From assembly GCA_020832495.1 (NCBI GenBank), contig JAFIEP010000039.1, forward strand, positions 1-64,000: a DNA stretch of 64,000 nucleotides. The letters run 5' to 3'. The position numbers and the translations under genes are program-made. The DNA is from Acidimicrobiia bacterium (GTDB taxonomy: Bacteria > Actinomycetota > Acidimicrobiia > Acidimicrobiales > Acidimicrobilacustridaceae). This document shows positions 37,451-46,354 of the stretch, piece after piece. Within the stretch, counting starts at the first letter, position 1; the number at the start of each line of letters is the position of its first letter. The notes below the pieces were generated by a model. The model worked only from the letters and a program-made list of their open reading frames with translations. It had not been told where the DNA came from and did no database searches.

Positions 37451-39919
37451 TCAGACAACCAGGTTCACCAGCGCCGGGGGTCGGGCGATCACCTTGCGGG
37501 GGGTGGCACCGCCCAGATGGCCCTGCACCTTCTCCGAGGCCAACGCCAGCGCCTCGGCGGCGGCGGCGTCGGTGTCGGCGGGCACCTCGAGGCGGTCGCG
37601 GACCTTGCCGTTGACCTGCACCACCATGGTCACCGTGTCCTCGACGAGCAGGGCTGGATCGGCCGTGGGCCACGGCTGGGCGTGCACGTGGTCGCCGTGG
37701 CGTCGCTGCCACAGCTCAGCGGTGATGTGGGGCACCATCGGCGCGGCGACCAGCACCAACAGGTCGAGTGCCTCGTCGAGCGTCTGCCGGCGGGGCGGCT
37801 CGTCGGCTTGGACGTAGCGGTAGAGCTCGTTGAGGAACTCCATGCAGGCCGCCACTGCGGTGTTGTACGACCAGCGGTCGTAGTCCTCGCCCACCCGGGC
37901 CACCAACTGGTGCGCTGATCGGCGCACGGCCAGATCGGCGTCGGTGGGTTCGCGTTCGACGGGGGTGGCACCCACGTCGTCGTGGGCCAGGCGCCACAGC
38001 CGCTGCAGGAAACGGGCGCACCCGTCGATGCCCACGCCTTCCCAATCGACGTCGTCGGCGGGTGGACCCACGAAGAGGTGGGCCAGGCGCAGGGCGTCGG
38101 CGCCCTGATCGTCGAGGATGTCCTCGGGGGCCACCAGGTTGCCCTTCGACTTCGACATGCGGGTGCCGCCGAGACGGACCATCCCCTGGGTGAACAGCCG
38201 GGCGAAGGGTTCGCGGATGTCCGCCGGCACCACGCCGAGGTCGGCCAGCGCCTTGGTGAAGAAGCGGGCGTAGAGCAGGTGCAGGATGGCGTGCTCGACG
38301 CCGCCGATGTACTCCCCCACCGGCATCCACGCCGCCGCCGCCTCGGGAGAGAACGGGGCGTCGTCACTCCAGGGGTCGCAGAAGCGCAGGAAGTACCACG
38401 ACGAGTCCACGAACGTGTCCATGGTGTCGGTCTCGCGCCGCGCCGGGCCGTCGCAGGCCGGACAGCTGGTGTGGAGGAACTCGTCGTTGAACAGCAGCGG
38501 CGACTGCCCGGTGGGCAGGAACTCGACGTCGTCGGGCGCCAGCACCGGCAGGTCGGCCTCGGGGACGGGCTGGGGTCCACAGTTGTCGCAGTAGACGATG
38601 GGGATCGGACAGCCCCAGAACCGCTGACGGCTGACCAGCCAGTCCCGCAGGCGGTAGTTGACCTGCCGCTCCCCGTGGCCCTCGCGCTCCAGCCACTCGA
38701 TGGCCGCAGCGATGGCCTCGTCACGCTGCAGCCCGTCGAGGAAGCCGCTGTTGATGTGGGGCCCGTCGCCGGTGTATGCCTCCCCCTCCCATCCCTCGGG
38801 TGGCTGCACGGTGCGGATGACCTCGAGCCCGTGCGCCTGGGCGAAGTCCCAGTCCCGTTGGTCCTCCGCCGGCACGGCCATGACCGCGCCGGTGCCGTAG
38901 GTGCCGAGCACGTAGTCGGCCAGGTACAGGGGCACGGCGCCACCGGTGAAAGGGTTGCGCACATAACTGCCGGTGAAGACGCCACGCTTGTCGAGCGAGC
39001 CCTCGGCGCCGAGGCGATCGACCTCGCTGGTGGCCCGAACCCGGGTCACGAAGGCCTCCACCTCGTCGCGTCGGTCGTCGGTGGTCAACGCCGGTACCAA
39101 CGGGTGCTCTGGTGCCACCACGGCGTAGGTCATGCCGAAGGAGGTGTCCGGCCTGGTGGTGAACACCCGAACGGTCGAGCCACCCTCGACCGGGGTGCCG
39201 TCGGCTGCGCACTGGGCCAGGTCGAAGCTCGCCCCCTCGGAGCGGCCGATCCAGTTGCGCTGCATGACCTTGACCTTCTCGGGCCACTGCAGGCCGTCGA
39301 GGTCAGCCAGCAGTTCATCGGCGTAGTCGGTGATGCGGAAGAACCACTGTTCGAGATCGCGCTTCTCCACGAGGGCACCGGAGCGCTCGGCGGTACCGTC
39401 GGGCAGCACCTGCTCGTTGGCCAGGACGGTCTGGTCGACCGGATCCCAGTTGACGGTGGCCGACCGGCGGTAGGCCAGCCCTGCCTCGTGCAGCTTCAGG
39501 AAGATCCACTGCGTCCAGCGGATGTAGTCGGGGTCGTGGCTGGTGACCTGGCGGCGCCAGTCGTAGACCCCGCCGATGCGCAGGATGGAGCGTCGCAGCT
39601 CCTCGATGCGCTCGTCGGTGAACTGACGCGGGTGTACCCCGGTGCGAATCGCCGCGTTCTCCGCCGGCAGGCCGAACGAGTCGAACCCCATGGGGCTGAG
39701 CACCGCCGAACCCCGCATGGTGCGGTAGCGGGTGATGATGTCGCCGAAGGTGTAGTTGCGCACGTGACCCATGTGGGCCCGACCCGAGGGGTAGGGGTAC
39801 ATGCACAGCACGTAGAGGTGCGGTCGGGGATCGTCGTTGTCGACGTCGTAGGAGCCGTGGTCCAGCCAGTACTGCTGCCAGGTGGCTTCGATCGTCTGTG
39901 GGTCGTACCCGTCAGCCAT
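37451..39919 (-). CDS. leuS: leucyl-tRNA synthetase
   Basis: A class I aminoacyl-tRNA synthetase of 822 residues charging tRNA-Leu. The HIGH motif appears as HMGH (49-52) in '[17 protein letters not shown]'. The editing CP1 domain has '[20 protein letters not shown]', the zinc/knob region has '[24 protein letters not shown]', and KMSKS is 'RMSKSKGN'. Length matches bacterial LeuRS (about 810-860). It is divergent from tRNA-Ala, with a 169-base gap. Confidence 0.97.
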   Translation of the reverse strand: MADGYDPQTIEATWQQYWLDHGSYDVDNDDPRPHLYVLCMYPYPSGRAHMGHVRNYTFGDIITRYRTMRGSAVLSPMGFDSFGLPAENAAIRTGVHPRQFTDERIEELRRSILRIGGVYDWRRQVTSHDPDYIRWTQWIFLKLHEAGLAYRRSATVNWDPVDQTVLANEQVLPDGTAERSGALVEKRDLEQWFFRITDYADELLADLDGLQWPEKVKVMQRNWIGRSEGASFDLAQCAADGTPVEGGSTVRVFTTRPDTSFGMTYAVVAPEHPLVPALTTDDRRDEVEAFVTRVRATSEVDRLGAEGSLDKRGVFTGSYVRNPFTGGAVPLYLADYVLGTYGTGAVMAVPAEDQRDWDFAQAHGLEVIRTVQPPEGWEGEAYTGDGPHINSGFLDGLQRDEAIAAAIEWLEREGHGERQVNYRLRDWLVSRQRFWGCPIPIVYCDNCGPQPVPEADLPVLAPDDVEFLPTGQSPLLFNDEFLHTSCPACDGPARRETDTMDTFVDSSWYFLRFCDPWSDDAPFSPEAAAAWMPVGEYIGGVEHAILHLLYARFFTKALADLGVVPADIREPFARLFTQGMVRLGGTRMSKSKGNLVAPEDILDDQGADALRLAHLFVGPPADDVDWEGVGIDGCARFLQRLWRLAHDDVGATPVEREPTDADLAVRRSAHQLVARVGEDYDRWSYNTAVAACMEFLNELYRYVQADEPPRRQTLDEALDLLVLVAAPMVPHITAELWQRRHGDHVHAQPWPTADPALLVEDTVTMVVQVNGKVRDRLEVPADTDAAAAEALALASEKVQGHLGGATPRKVIARPPALVNLVV

Positions 39920-40070
39920 GGACGGGCACTGTACCGACGCAGGCCTCCCGGCTCGAAGCCCGATCGGTTCGAGGCGACCCGAGGTGGGGTCCCGGTGCGG
40001 GCCCGCGGTGAGTGAAGTGCCGGTCCGCGAGGGGCCCCGTCGGCGATTTCCAGGCCCGGGCGGGCACTGC

Positions 40071-40076
40071 TAGGAT
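40071..40076 (+). promoter_or_regulatory. likely -10 element of tRNA-Ala
   Basis: TAGGAT lies 12 bases before the mature tRNA 5' end, with only a weak TTTCCA about 18 bases upstream as -35. Position is right for a tRNA promoter. Confidence 0.45.
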
Positions 40077-40088
40077 CGTCGCTCTGCT

Positions 40089-40161
40089 GGGGCTATAGCT
40101 CAGTTGGTAGAGCGCTTCCATGGCATGGAAGAGGTCAGGGGTTCGATTCCCCTTAGCTCCA
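40089..40161 (+). tRNA. tRNA-Ala (anticodon GGC)
   Basis: A clean cloverleaf: acceptor GGGGCTA with TAGCTCC, anticodon stem CTTCC/GGAAG around ATGGCAT (anticodon GGC), T-loop TTCGATT, and discriminator A. CCA is not encoded. A strong terminator follows directly. Confidence 0.97.
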
Positions 40162-40166
40162 CTCCC

Positions 40167-40191
40167 AAAACCCCCGCTCAGCGGGGGTTTT
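40167..40191 (+). terminator. intrinsic terminator of tRNA-Ala
   Basis: CCCCCGC and GCGGGGG form a 7-bp GC stem with loop TCA, flanked by AAAA on the left and TTTT on the right. It begins six bases after the tRNA and is the clearest rho-independent terminator in the window. Confidence 0.9.
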
Positions 40192-40289
40192 GTGCGTTCT
40201 ACGTGCGGGGTGCCCGCCAGGGACGGGCCGTGCGGGGGGCGCATCGGGGGGTCACTGCTGCTCGGTACGCACGCCGGGCGAGTCGATGC

Positions 40290-40697
40290 TCAGCTCGCCT
40301 CGGGCGGTTCCCACGTCACCCGAGGCGCATCACGCCACAGCCGCTCGAGCGAGTAGAAGGCTCGCATCTCCTCGTCGAACACGTGCACCACGATGCCGCC
40401 GAAGTTGAGCAGCACCCACGATCGACCGTCGGCGCCCTCGACGCTCAGCGCGGAGACGCCCTCGTCACAGAGCCGGGACTCGACCTCGTCGACGACGGCA
40501 CCCACCTGGCGGTCGGACCGACCCGAGGCGATCACGAAGAAGTCGGCCACCGCCGTCACGTCGGCCACGTCGAGGACGACGATCTCGGATGCACCCAGCG
40601 CGTCGGCGGCACGAGCCGCAGTGATGGCGAGGTGACGCTGGTACTCGTGTGGGTCGGCACCGGGGTCCTGCGAGGCGGGCTCCTGTGGGTCAGCCAC
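40290..40697 (-). CDS. rsfS: ribosomal silencing factor RsfS
   Basis: RsfS binds uL14 on the 50S subunit and blocks subunit joining during starvation. The product (135 residues from the GTG) has the family signatures 'VLDVADVTAVADFFVIASGRSDRQVGAVVDEV', seen in parts, and 'WVLLNFGGIVVHVFDEEMRAFYSLERLW'. I chose GTG 40697, which has GGGGA upstream; ATG 40712 is an alternative. The start lies inside the end of the LytR_C gene, so the genes are coupled. The order nadD - LytR-type - rsfS is conserved in actinobacteria. Confidence 0.94.
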   Translation of the reverse strand: MADPQEPASQDPGADPHEYQRHLAITAARAADALGASEIVVLDVADVTAVADFFVIASGRSDRQVGAVVDEVESRLCDEGVSALSVEGADGRSWVLLNFGGIVVHVFDEEMRAFYSLERLWRDAPRVTWEPPEAS

Positions 40698-42987
40698 CCG
40701 AGCCGTCCCCATCGTCGGCGTCAGGGTCTGCCGGGGTCACCGCGTTCACCCGCTGGCCGGCCCGTGCCGTGCCGGTGCCCAGTCGATCGATGGCGTCGGT
40801 CCCCAGGATGATCGTGACCGCAACCGCACTGTCGTCGTCGGTCGACACGACCTCACCGAAGCCGAGAGCGCCGCGCAGCGCCGTCGCCTCGGCCTGCTGA
40901 TCGGGTCCGGCGATGATCGAGGTCGTCGTGTGGTCGAAGGCCGCCGCGTTGCCGAGCACACTGATCTCGGCGCCGGCCACGACCAGTGCTTGCACCGCGG
41001 GGAGACCGTTGTCCAACTGCCCGGTGCCGTCGAGGACCCGAACCGAGACTCGCGCCCCGGCGGGGGAACCGACTGGGAAGGGCACCAGCCGGGCCACAGT
41101 GGCCGCCACAAGGTCCTCGTCGGGCACCACGATGTGAGCATCCAGCCCGGGCAGTTCGACGCTGGCCGCCGGCAACGTCGTGACCTCCACCTGCGCCGCC
41201 GCCAACGAGCGCACGAATCGACCCAACCCCGCATCGGTCTCGCCGGGGACGACCCCCTCGTCGTCGAGGTCGGCGGCAACGGCCATCAACCAGGCCGCCC
41301 AGAAACGCTCCACCCGGACCATGCGGTTGAGGTCGTTCTCGCCGGGGTTGCGAACGAGCTGATAGACCGCGCCGTCCTCGGGTGCGAGGTCGACCCGGCC
41401 GCGCCGGAACCGCACCTCGACCGCTCCCACCGGGCTGGTCGATTCCTCGACGACATCGGCGTCGTCGCCCGCAAAGGCATCGTCGGGGTCAGCGACGTCG
41501 TCAGGCTCGACAGCAGCCGGCCGTTCCGTCGGGATCACCACCGCGTCGGGGTTGTCCACCGACAGCGAACCCACCGGGTCGAGCACCTGCGCCCAGCCGT
41601 CGGGATCGAGCGTGCGGGTCTCCTCGATGCGGGCGTTGAGCAACCCGCCCACGGCGGTGGCGAGCGCCGCCTCGCCACCTCCGAACGCGGCCCCGAGCGA
41701 CACCGGGTTGCCGTCGTCACCGACCACCACAGTGTCCGGGGACAGCACCATCACCCCGCCGGCGCGTTCACCGGTGAGCGACAGCACCGCGGCTGCTCCG
41801 AGGCTGCCGTCCTGGTCGACGGTGGCCACCAACATCGTCGGCGTCGGCACGGCCAGGGCCTCGTAACCGGGCGCCGACGGATCGTCGACGGACTGCATGA
41901 GCGTGCCTTCGGTGGAGGAGAACACCACGTCGGAGCCCAGCCACACCAGCACCGGGACGGCGACGACCAGCAACGCCAGCACCACCGGGTAGCCCATGCG
42001 CCACCAGCGGCTGCGATCGGCACCCTCCTCGACGGTCACCCGCACCGGATCTGGTCGGGTGCCACCCGCCGCGGCACTCGATGCCCCGTGCCCTGCGCCG
42101 ACCACTGCGTCCTCGCGCCCGGCGCTGTCGTCGTCGACACCCTCACTGTCGCCGTCGTCGACAGACCACACCGGCAGCGGGGTCGGTGCCTCGTCGGCTG
42201 GGGCGGGCTCGTCGGCTGGGGCGGGGTCGTCGGCTGGGGCGGGGTCGTCGGCTGGGGCGGGGTCGTCGGCTGCGGCGGGGTCGACCACCACCGGCGACAC
42301 CGGCATGGAGGCCTCGACCACTCGATCGGTGTGGTCGCCGGCCTTCTCATCCGAGGCACCACCTGAGGGAGGCTCCGCCGGTGTGGCAGCCTCGACCGGC
42401 CGGTCGCTGTCGTCGCCCGCAGGGTCGACGGTGTGCTCGAACGGCTGCTCGGCGCCCTCGCGGAGATCGATGGGGACGGTCGGGTCCGACTCGACCTCCC
42501 CGACATCGCCGTCGCCGTCGCCGTCAAAGATCTTTTCGATCACCGGCGAGCGCGTGGGGAGCGACGGCGGTCCGTCGGGAAGCCGGAAGATGGCCGCCTC
42601 GTCGAGGGCGGTCGACCCATCGAGTGTCGTGGCGGCGTCGTCATGCTCCTCGGGTGGGGCCTCGGAACGCTCCCCACCGGCGGGGGGCGCGCTCTGCTCG
42701 GCCACCGCCGCCGGACGAAGGGCGCCGTCCTCGGCGAAGAGGCGAGCCAACTCGGCCACGCTGTCGTCGTCGGTCACCGACGGGGTCGGGGGTGACTCCG
42801 GGGGGAACAGTGACGCCAGGAGGTCAGCGGTGTCCTCCGCCGGCGGGCGGCGAGCGGCGGCCACCGCGTCGGCGGCGGCCACCTCGGAGGGGTCTTCCCC
42901 GAGCGGCGCCCGATCGGCATCGTGCTCATCAGGCAGCGCGCGGTGCGGCGCCTCACGACGAGATGGTGCGTTGTCATCCTCGGCCAT
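40690..42987 (-). CDS. membrane protein with LytR_C domain and degenerate LCP-like region
   Basis: A 765-residue protein with a long acidic Pro/Ala-rich cytoplasmic part (1-330), one transmembrane helix (333-351) and an extracellular region. Residues 385-480 loosely follow the LytR-CpsA-Psr layout ('GGVMVLSPDTVVVG', 'LGAAFGGGEAALATAVGGLL') but the catalytic Arg/Asp pattern of true LCP ligases (SIPRDT) is missing. Residues 645-732 are a LytR_C domain ('VRVLDGTGQLDNGLPAVQALVVAGAEISVLG'-type, seen in parts). It sits where an LCP cell-wall ligase normally lies between nadD and rsfS. It is probably envelope-associated, but ligase activity is doubtful. Confidence 0.8.
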   Translation of the reverse strand: MAEDDNAPSRREAPHRALPDEHDADRAPLGEDPSEVAAADAVAAARRPPAEDTADLLASLFPPESPPTPSVTDDDSVAELARLFAEDGALRPAAVAEQSAPPAGGERSEAPPEEHDDAATTLDGSTALDEAAIFRLPDGPPSLPTRSPVIEKIFDGDGDGDVGEVESDPTVPIDLREGAEQPFEHTVDPAGDDSDRPVEAATPAEPPSGGASDEKAGDHTDRVVEASMPVSPVVVDPAAADDPAPADDPAPADDPAPADEPAPADEAPTPLPVWSVDDGDSEGVDDDSAGREDAVVGAGHGASSAAAGGTRPDPVRVTVEEGADRSRWWRMGYPVVLALLVVAVPVLVWLGSDVVFSSTEGTLMQSVDDPSAPGYEALAVPTPTMLVATVDQDGSLGAAAVLSLTGERAGGVMVLSPDTVVVGDDGNPVSLGAAFGGGEAALATAVGGLLNARIEETRTLDPDGWAQVLDPVGSLSVDNPDAVVIPTERPAAVEPDDVADPDDAFAGDDADVVEESTSPVGAVEVRFRRGRVDLAPEDGAVYQLVRNPGENDLNRMVRVERFWAAWLMAVAADLDDEGVVPGETDAGLGRFVRSLAAAQVEVTTLPAASVELPGLDAHIVVPDEDLVAATVARLVPFPVGSPAGARVSVRVLDGTGQLDNGLPAVQALVVAGAEISVLGNAAAFDHTTTSIIAGPDQQAEATALRGALGFGEVVSTDDDSAVAVTIILGTDAIDRLGTGTARAGQRVNAVTPADPDADDGDGSGG
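42191..42282. repeat. 18-bp tandem repeat in the LytR_C gene
   Basis: About five copies of TCGTCGGCTGGGGCGGGG-like units encode (D/E)PAPAD hexapeptides in the cytoplasmic segment. In-frame period, so copy changes would only alter length. Confidence 0.9.
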
Positions 42988-43046
42988 GTCGCCTGTCCCT
43001 CAGCACCACCACGCAGCCGCTGACACGGCCCACGATTCCCAACCCA

Positions 43047-43634
43047 TCACGTCGCCTCACTGTAGAGTCCCCGGTCACCGACGCACGAAATCACCCCGGG
43101 TGGCATGAGACCCTCGACGGGCAGGCCGCTGCGCAGTCGGCGACGTAGGTCGGTCGAGGAGATGTCGAGCCGCGGGACGTCCACCCGCTCCCACGCCCAC
43201 CCGCCCGGCAACGGGGGGGCCTCGATGCCGGGGCGGTCGACGAGGACCGGCACCGCCAGTTCACGGACCTCGTCAACGCGCTCCCACGTCGGCAGGGCAG
43301 CCGCTGCGTCGAAGCCGAGTACCAAGAAGAGGACCCGGTCCGGGGCACGCAGCGACGCGAGCGTGTCAGCGGTGAACGACGGCCCGGGCCGACGCACCTC
43401 GATGTCGGAGGGTTCGACTCCCTCGACGCCGTCGAGCAACGCCGACACCATTTCCAGACGATCGAGCGCCGGGGTGACCGGGCCGGTGGCCACCTTCTGC
43501 CAGGGCTCGCCAGCCACCACCACGAGCACTCGATCCAGCGCCAGCGCCTGTCGGACGCCGGCCGCCACCACCAGGTGCCCGTTGTGCGGAGGGTCGAACG
43601 TGCCACCGAACACCCCGACTCGTTCCACCGTCAC
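43047..43634 (-). CDS. nadD: nicotinate-nucleotide adenylyltransferase
   Basis: NadD adenylylates nicotinate mononucleotide in NAD biosynthesis. The 195-residue protein has 'VGVFGGTFDPPHNGHL' (nucleotidyltransferase HxGH site), 'GEPWQKVA' as substrate loop and the C-terminal 'LDISSTDLRRRLRSG'. Two GTG starts, 43634 and 43628, fit; neither has a strong ribosome site. It heads the conserved nadD - LytR-type - rsfS cluster. Confidence 0.94.
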   Translation of the reverse strand: MTVERVGVFGGTFDPPHNGHLVVAAGVRQALALDRVLVVVAGEPWQKVATGPVTPALDRLEMVSALLDGVEGVEPSDIEVRRPGPSFTADTLASLRAPDRVLFLVLGFDAAAALPTWERVDEVRELAVPVLVDRPGIEAPPLPGGWAWERVDVPRLDISSTDLRRRLRSGLPVEGLMPPGVISCVGDRGLYSEAT

Positions 43635-43939
43635 CGAACCGACCGGCAACGACAGCGAGCCACGGCGAATCTGCCCAAGGCCATGTCCGCATCGTACCGA
43701 CCCCCCCAACCTGACAGTGTGATCAGCCCCGAGCGGGTTCACAACCCCGCAGCACCACCGAGTGACACAGGTCACGACTGTTCTGCCGCGACTTCGGGAA
43801 CATACATCCCTAGTTGAACGCTTACTCCTATGGATGCTCACCGCAGCGTGAAGTGCCCCCAGCGCTCGCACTGCGCCACCAGAGTCCCAATTACCCCCCC
43901 ACCACCTGGCGCCACAGGCGTCAGATCGAAGGAAGCGAC
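43635..43939. promoter_or_regulatory. divergent nadD/sigma-factor intergenic region with a Crp/GlxR-like site
   Basis: This 305-base gap holds no gene. At 43762-43775 the sequence is GTGACACAGGTCAC, i.e. GTGA-N6-TCAC, the core of Crp/GlxR operators (TGTGA-N6-TCACA). It is 165 bases upstream of the sigma-factor ATG and 127 bases from nadD. The sigma frame stays open upstream to a TTG at 43814, but GAAGGAAG just before 43940 sets the start. Confidence 0.4.
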
Positions 43940-44770
43940 ATGAGCGATTCGGTCGGCATGTACCTCAACGAAATCGGTCTGGTCCCCCTCCTCACCGCCG
44001 AGGAAGAGCGCGAATTGGCCCAGATCATCGAAGCGGGTCGCGACGCGGCTGCCGCCATCGAGGCCGGCGACGCCTCCGCAGCCAACAAGCGGCGTGTCCG
44101 TGCGGCAGCCAACGCCAAGGATCGTTTCATCCGGTCCAACCTTCGTCTGGTGGTCAGCGTCGCCCGCCGCTACCCCCTGCCTCCCGGCATGGAACTGTTG
44201 GACCTCATCCAGGAGGGCAACATCGGCCTCGAACACGCCGTCGACAAGTTCGACTGGCGCAAGGGCTTCAAGTTCTCGACCTACGCCACCTTCTGGATCC
44301 GCCAGGCCATCGGCCGAGCGCTCGACCAGAAGGCCAGCCTGGTCCGCCTGCCGGGCGACCGCAGCGCCAGCCTGCGTGCTGCCCTGCGGCAGTCGTCGGG
44401 TGACGGCGACGAACTCGACGACGAGCACGCCCGGCTGCACCGCCTGACGACGCCCACCTCGCTCGACCGGACCATCGGCGACGACGACTCCAACGAACTC
44501 ATCGACCTGCTGGCCGACGCCAACCCGACCCCCGAGGCGGAGGTGTTGGGTCGGCTCGAGGAAGAGATGGTCACCGACCTCCTCTCGGTGCTCGACCAGC
44601 GTGCCCGCTTCGCCGTGGAGCAGCGCTTCGGCCTCAACGACGGGCGCAAACGCTCCTACCGCGAGGTCGGCGAGGAGCTGGGCGTCACCGCCGAAGCCGC
44701 CCGACGGCTGGTCAAGCGTGCCGTGAACACCGTGCGCGAAGAGGCCTCCGAACGGGTGACTGCTGCGTGA
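43940..44770 (+). CDS. sigma-70 family RNA polymerase sigma factor (group 2/3)
   Basis: A 276-residue sigma factor. Region 1.2 is 'DSVGMYLNEIGLVPLLTAEEE' (3-23). Region 2 (60-130) contains 'NLRLVVSVARRY', 'DLIQEGNIGLEHAVDKFDW' and 'KFSTYATFWIRQAIGRAL', so -10 recognition is standard. Region 4 (210-268) has 'REVGEELGVTAEAARRLVKRAV' for the -35. Region 3 between them is poorly conserved. It is too short for the housekeeping SigA and fits an alternative SigB-like factor. A good ribosome site GAAGGAAG precedes the ATG. No anti-sigma gene is adjacent. Confidence 0.9.
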   Translation: MSDSVGMYLNEIGLVPLLTAEEERELAQIIEAGRDAAAAIEAGDASAANKRRVRAAANAKDRFIRSNLRLVVSVARRYPLPPGMELLDLIQEGNIGLEHAVDKFDWRKGFKFSTYATFWIRQAIGRALDQKASLVRLPGDRSASLRAALRQSSGDGDELDDEHARLHRLTTPTSLDRTIGDDDSNELIDLLADANPTPEAEVLGRLEEEMVTDLLSVLDQRARFAVEQRFGLNDGRKRSYREVGEELGVTAEAARRLVKRAVNTVREEASERVTAA

Positions 44771-44776
44771 GTCGTC

Positions 44777-44797
44777 GTCAATGCGCTTGCGTTGACA
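44777..44797 (+). promoter_or_regulatory. -35 element inside an imperfect palindrome, upstream of DAHP synthase
   Basis: A consensus TTGACA (44792-44797) forms the right arm of GTCAATGCGC/TTGCGTTGAC (seven Watson-Crick pairs plus two G-T). The -10 region before the GTG start is poor (CTTTTG), so a full promoter is uncertain. Confidence 0.35.
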
Positions 44798-44822
44798 CTG
44801 CGCCGCCGACCACGCTTTTGCC

Positions 44823-46163
44823 GTGACCACCACCTGGGCCCCCTCATCCTGGCACCGCTTCGAGGCGCAGCAACAGCCCGACTGGCCGGATCCCGCCCAC
44901 CTCGAGGCGGTCCTCAAGACCATCTCCACCCTGCCACCGTTGGTGTTCGCTGGCGAGGCACGTCGCCTCACCGAGGATCTCGCCATGGTGGCCAACGGTG
45001 ACGCCTTCCTCCTCCAGGCCGGCGACTGCGCCGAGTCCTACGACGACTTCACCGCCGACAAGGTGCGCGACAAGCTGAAGGTCATCCTGCAGATGGCTGC
45101 GGTGCTCCAGTACTCCTCGGGCGTCCCGGTGGTGAAGGTGGGCCGAATCGCCGGGCAGTTCGCCAAGCCGCGATCGTCACCCACCGAGGAGGTCGACGGC
45201 GTCCACCTCCCGTCGTTCCGCGGCCACATGGTGAACGACGTGGCCTTCTCGAGTGCCGCTCGCTCGGCCGATCCGGAACGCCTCCTCGCCGCCTACCACC
45301 AGTCGGCGTCGACGCTCAATCTGCTGCGGGCCTTCACCAAGGGCGGCTTTGCCGACCTGCACCGAGTGCACGCCTGGAACCAGGAGTTCGTGGCCACCAG
45401 CACCGAGGGCCAGCGCTACGAGCGGTTGGCCCACGAGATCGACCGGGCACTGCGATTCATGGGTAGCTGCGGGCTGCGCACCGAGCGCGAGCCAGCCCTG
45501 CACCAGGTCGACTTCTACACCAGCCACGAAGCGCTGCTGCTGGGCTACGAGGAAGCGCTCACCCGGCGCGACTCACTGTCGGGCGACTGGTACGACTGCT
45601 CGGCCCACATGTTGTGGATCGGCGAGCGCACCCGCCAGCTCGGTGGCGCCCACGTCGAGTTCCTGTCGGGCGTGCAGAACCCCCTCGGGTGCAAGATCGG
45701 GCCCAAGGCCACCGCCGAGGAGGTCGTCGCCCTCTGCGAGCGCCTCGACCCCGACCGTCGTCCCGGTCGCCTCACGCTCATCACCCGCATGGGCGCTGAC
45801 ACCATCGCCACGGCACTGCCGCCGCTGCTGCGGGCCGTCCGCGACGCCGGCCATCCGGTGGTGTGGGCCTGCGACCCCATGCACGCCAACACGTTCACCT
45901 CCTCGAGCGGTCACAAGACCCGCCAACTCGAGCACATACTGGCCGAAGTGGCGGGCTTCTTCACCGCGCACGCCGAGGTGGGCACCTGGCCGGGTGGCAT
46001 CCACATCGAGCTCACCGGCGACGACGTCACCGAATGCCTCGGTGGTTCCACCGCCGTGGGGGAGAACGATCTCGACATGCGCTACGAGACCATGTGCGAC
46101 CCGCGCCTGAACGGCCGGCAGTCACTCGACCTGGCCTTCCAGGTGTCCGAACTCCTTCGCTGA
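44823..46163 (+). CDS. class II 3-deoxy-7-phosphoheptulonate synthase
   Basis: DAHP synthase joins phosphoenolpyruvate and erythrose 4-phosphate, the first step of aromatic amino-acid synthesis. The 446-residue product is the plant-like class II type usual in actinobacteria: 'LLQAGDCAESYDDF', 'VPVVKVGRIAGQFAKPRS', 'DFYTSHEALLLGYEEALTR', 'HMLWIGERTRQL' and 'NPLGCKIGP' are all present. 'WACDPMHANT' and 'GGIHIELTGDDVTEC' complete the metal site. GTG start, 52 bases after the sigma-factor stop. Confidence 0.96.
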   Translation: MTTTWAPSSWHRFEAQQQPDWPDPAHLEAVLKTISTLPPLVFAGEARRLTEDLAMVANGDAFLLQAGDCAESYDDFTADKVRDKLKVILQMAAVLQYSSGVPVVKVGRIAGQFAKPRSSPTEEVDGVHLPSFRGHMVNDVAFSSAARSADPERLLAAYHQSASTLNLLRAFTKGGFADLHRVHAWNQEFVATSTEGQRYERLAHEIDRALRFMGSCGLRTEREPALHQVDFYTSHEALLLGYEEALTRRDSLSGDWYDCSAHMLWIGERTRQLGGAHVEFLSGVQNPLGCKIGPKATAEEVVALCERLDPDRRPGRLTLITRMGADTIATALPPLLRAVRDAGHPVVWACDPMHANTFTSSSGHKTRQLEHILAEVAGFFTAHAEVGTWPGGIHIELTGDDVTECLGGSTAVGENDLDMRYETMCDPRLNGRQSLDLAFQVSELLR

Positions 46164-46311
46164 GCCCTGTCGCCGTCCGCAGGCCGCCGCCCGAAGGTCC
46201 CGCGGAGGTCCCCGGAACGTCCGCGCCGCCGAACCTGCCGGGAAACTGGCGGTGGACGGGAGCTTTCGCGGAAATAACCGGGGGCGCGCGCACAGATCAG
46301 CATCGGCTCCG

Positions 46312-46317
46312 TATACT
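46312..46317 (+). promoter_or_regulatory. likely -10 element of the fasciclin gene
   Basis: TATACT, five of six consensus matches, 38 bases before the ATG. No clear -35 at 17 bases. Confidence 0.45.
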
Positions 46318-46354
46318 TCGCATGTCCCTTAGCAGTAAATGAAGGAGCCCCACC

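Noticed and set aside
42191-42282. Tandem repeat as a possible CRISPR or regulatory array
   Set aside because: Period of 18 without spacers, in frame, encoding (D/E)PAPAD repeats.
43814-43939. N-terminal extension of the sigma factor from a TTG
   Set aside because: The extra residues have no sigma similarity and the ATG at 43940 has a strong GAAGGAAG site.
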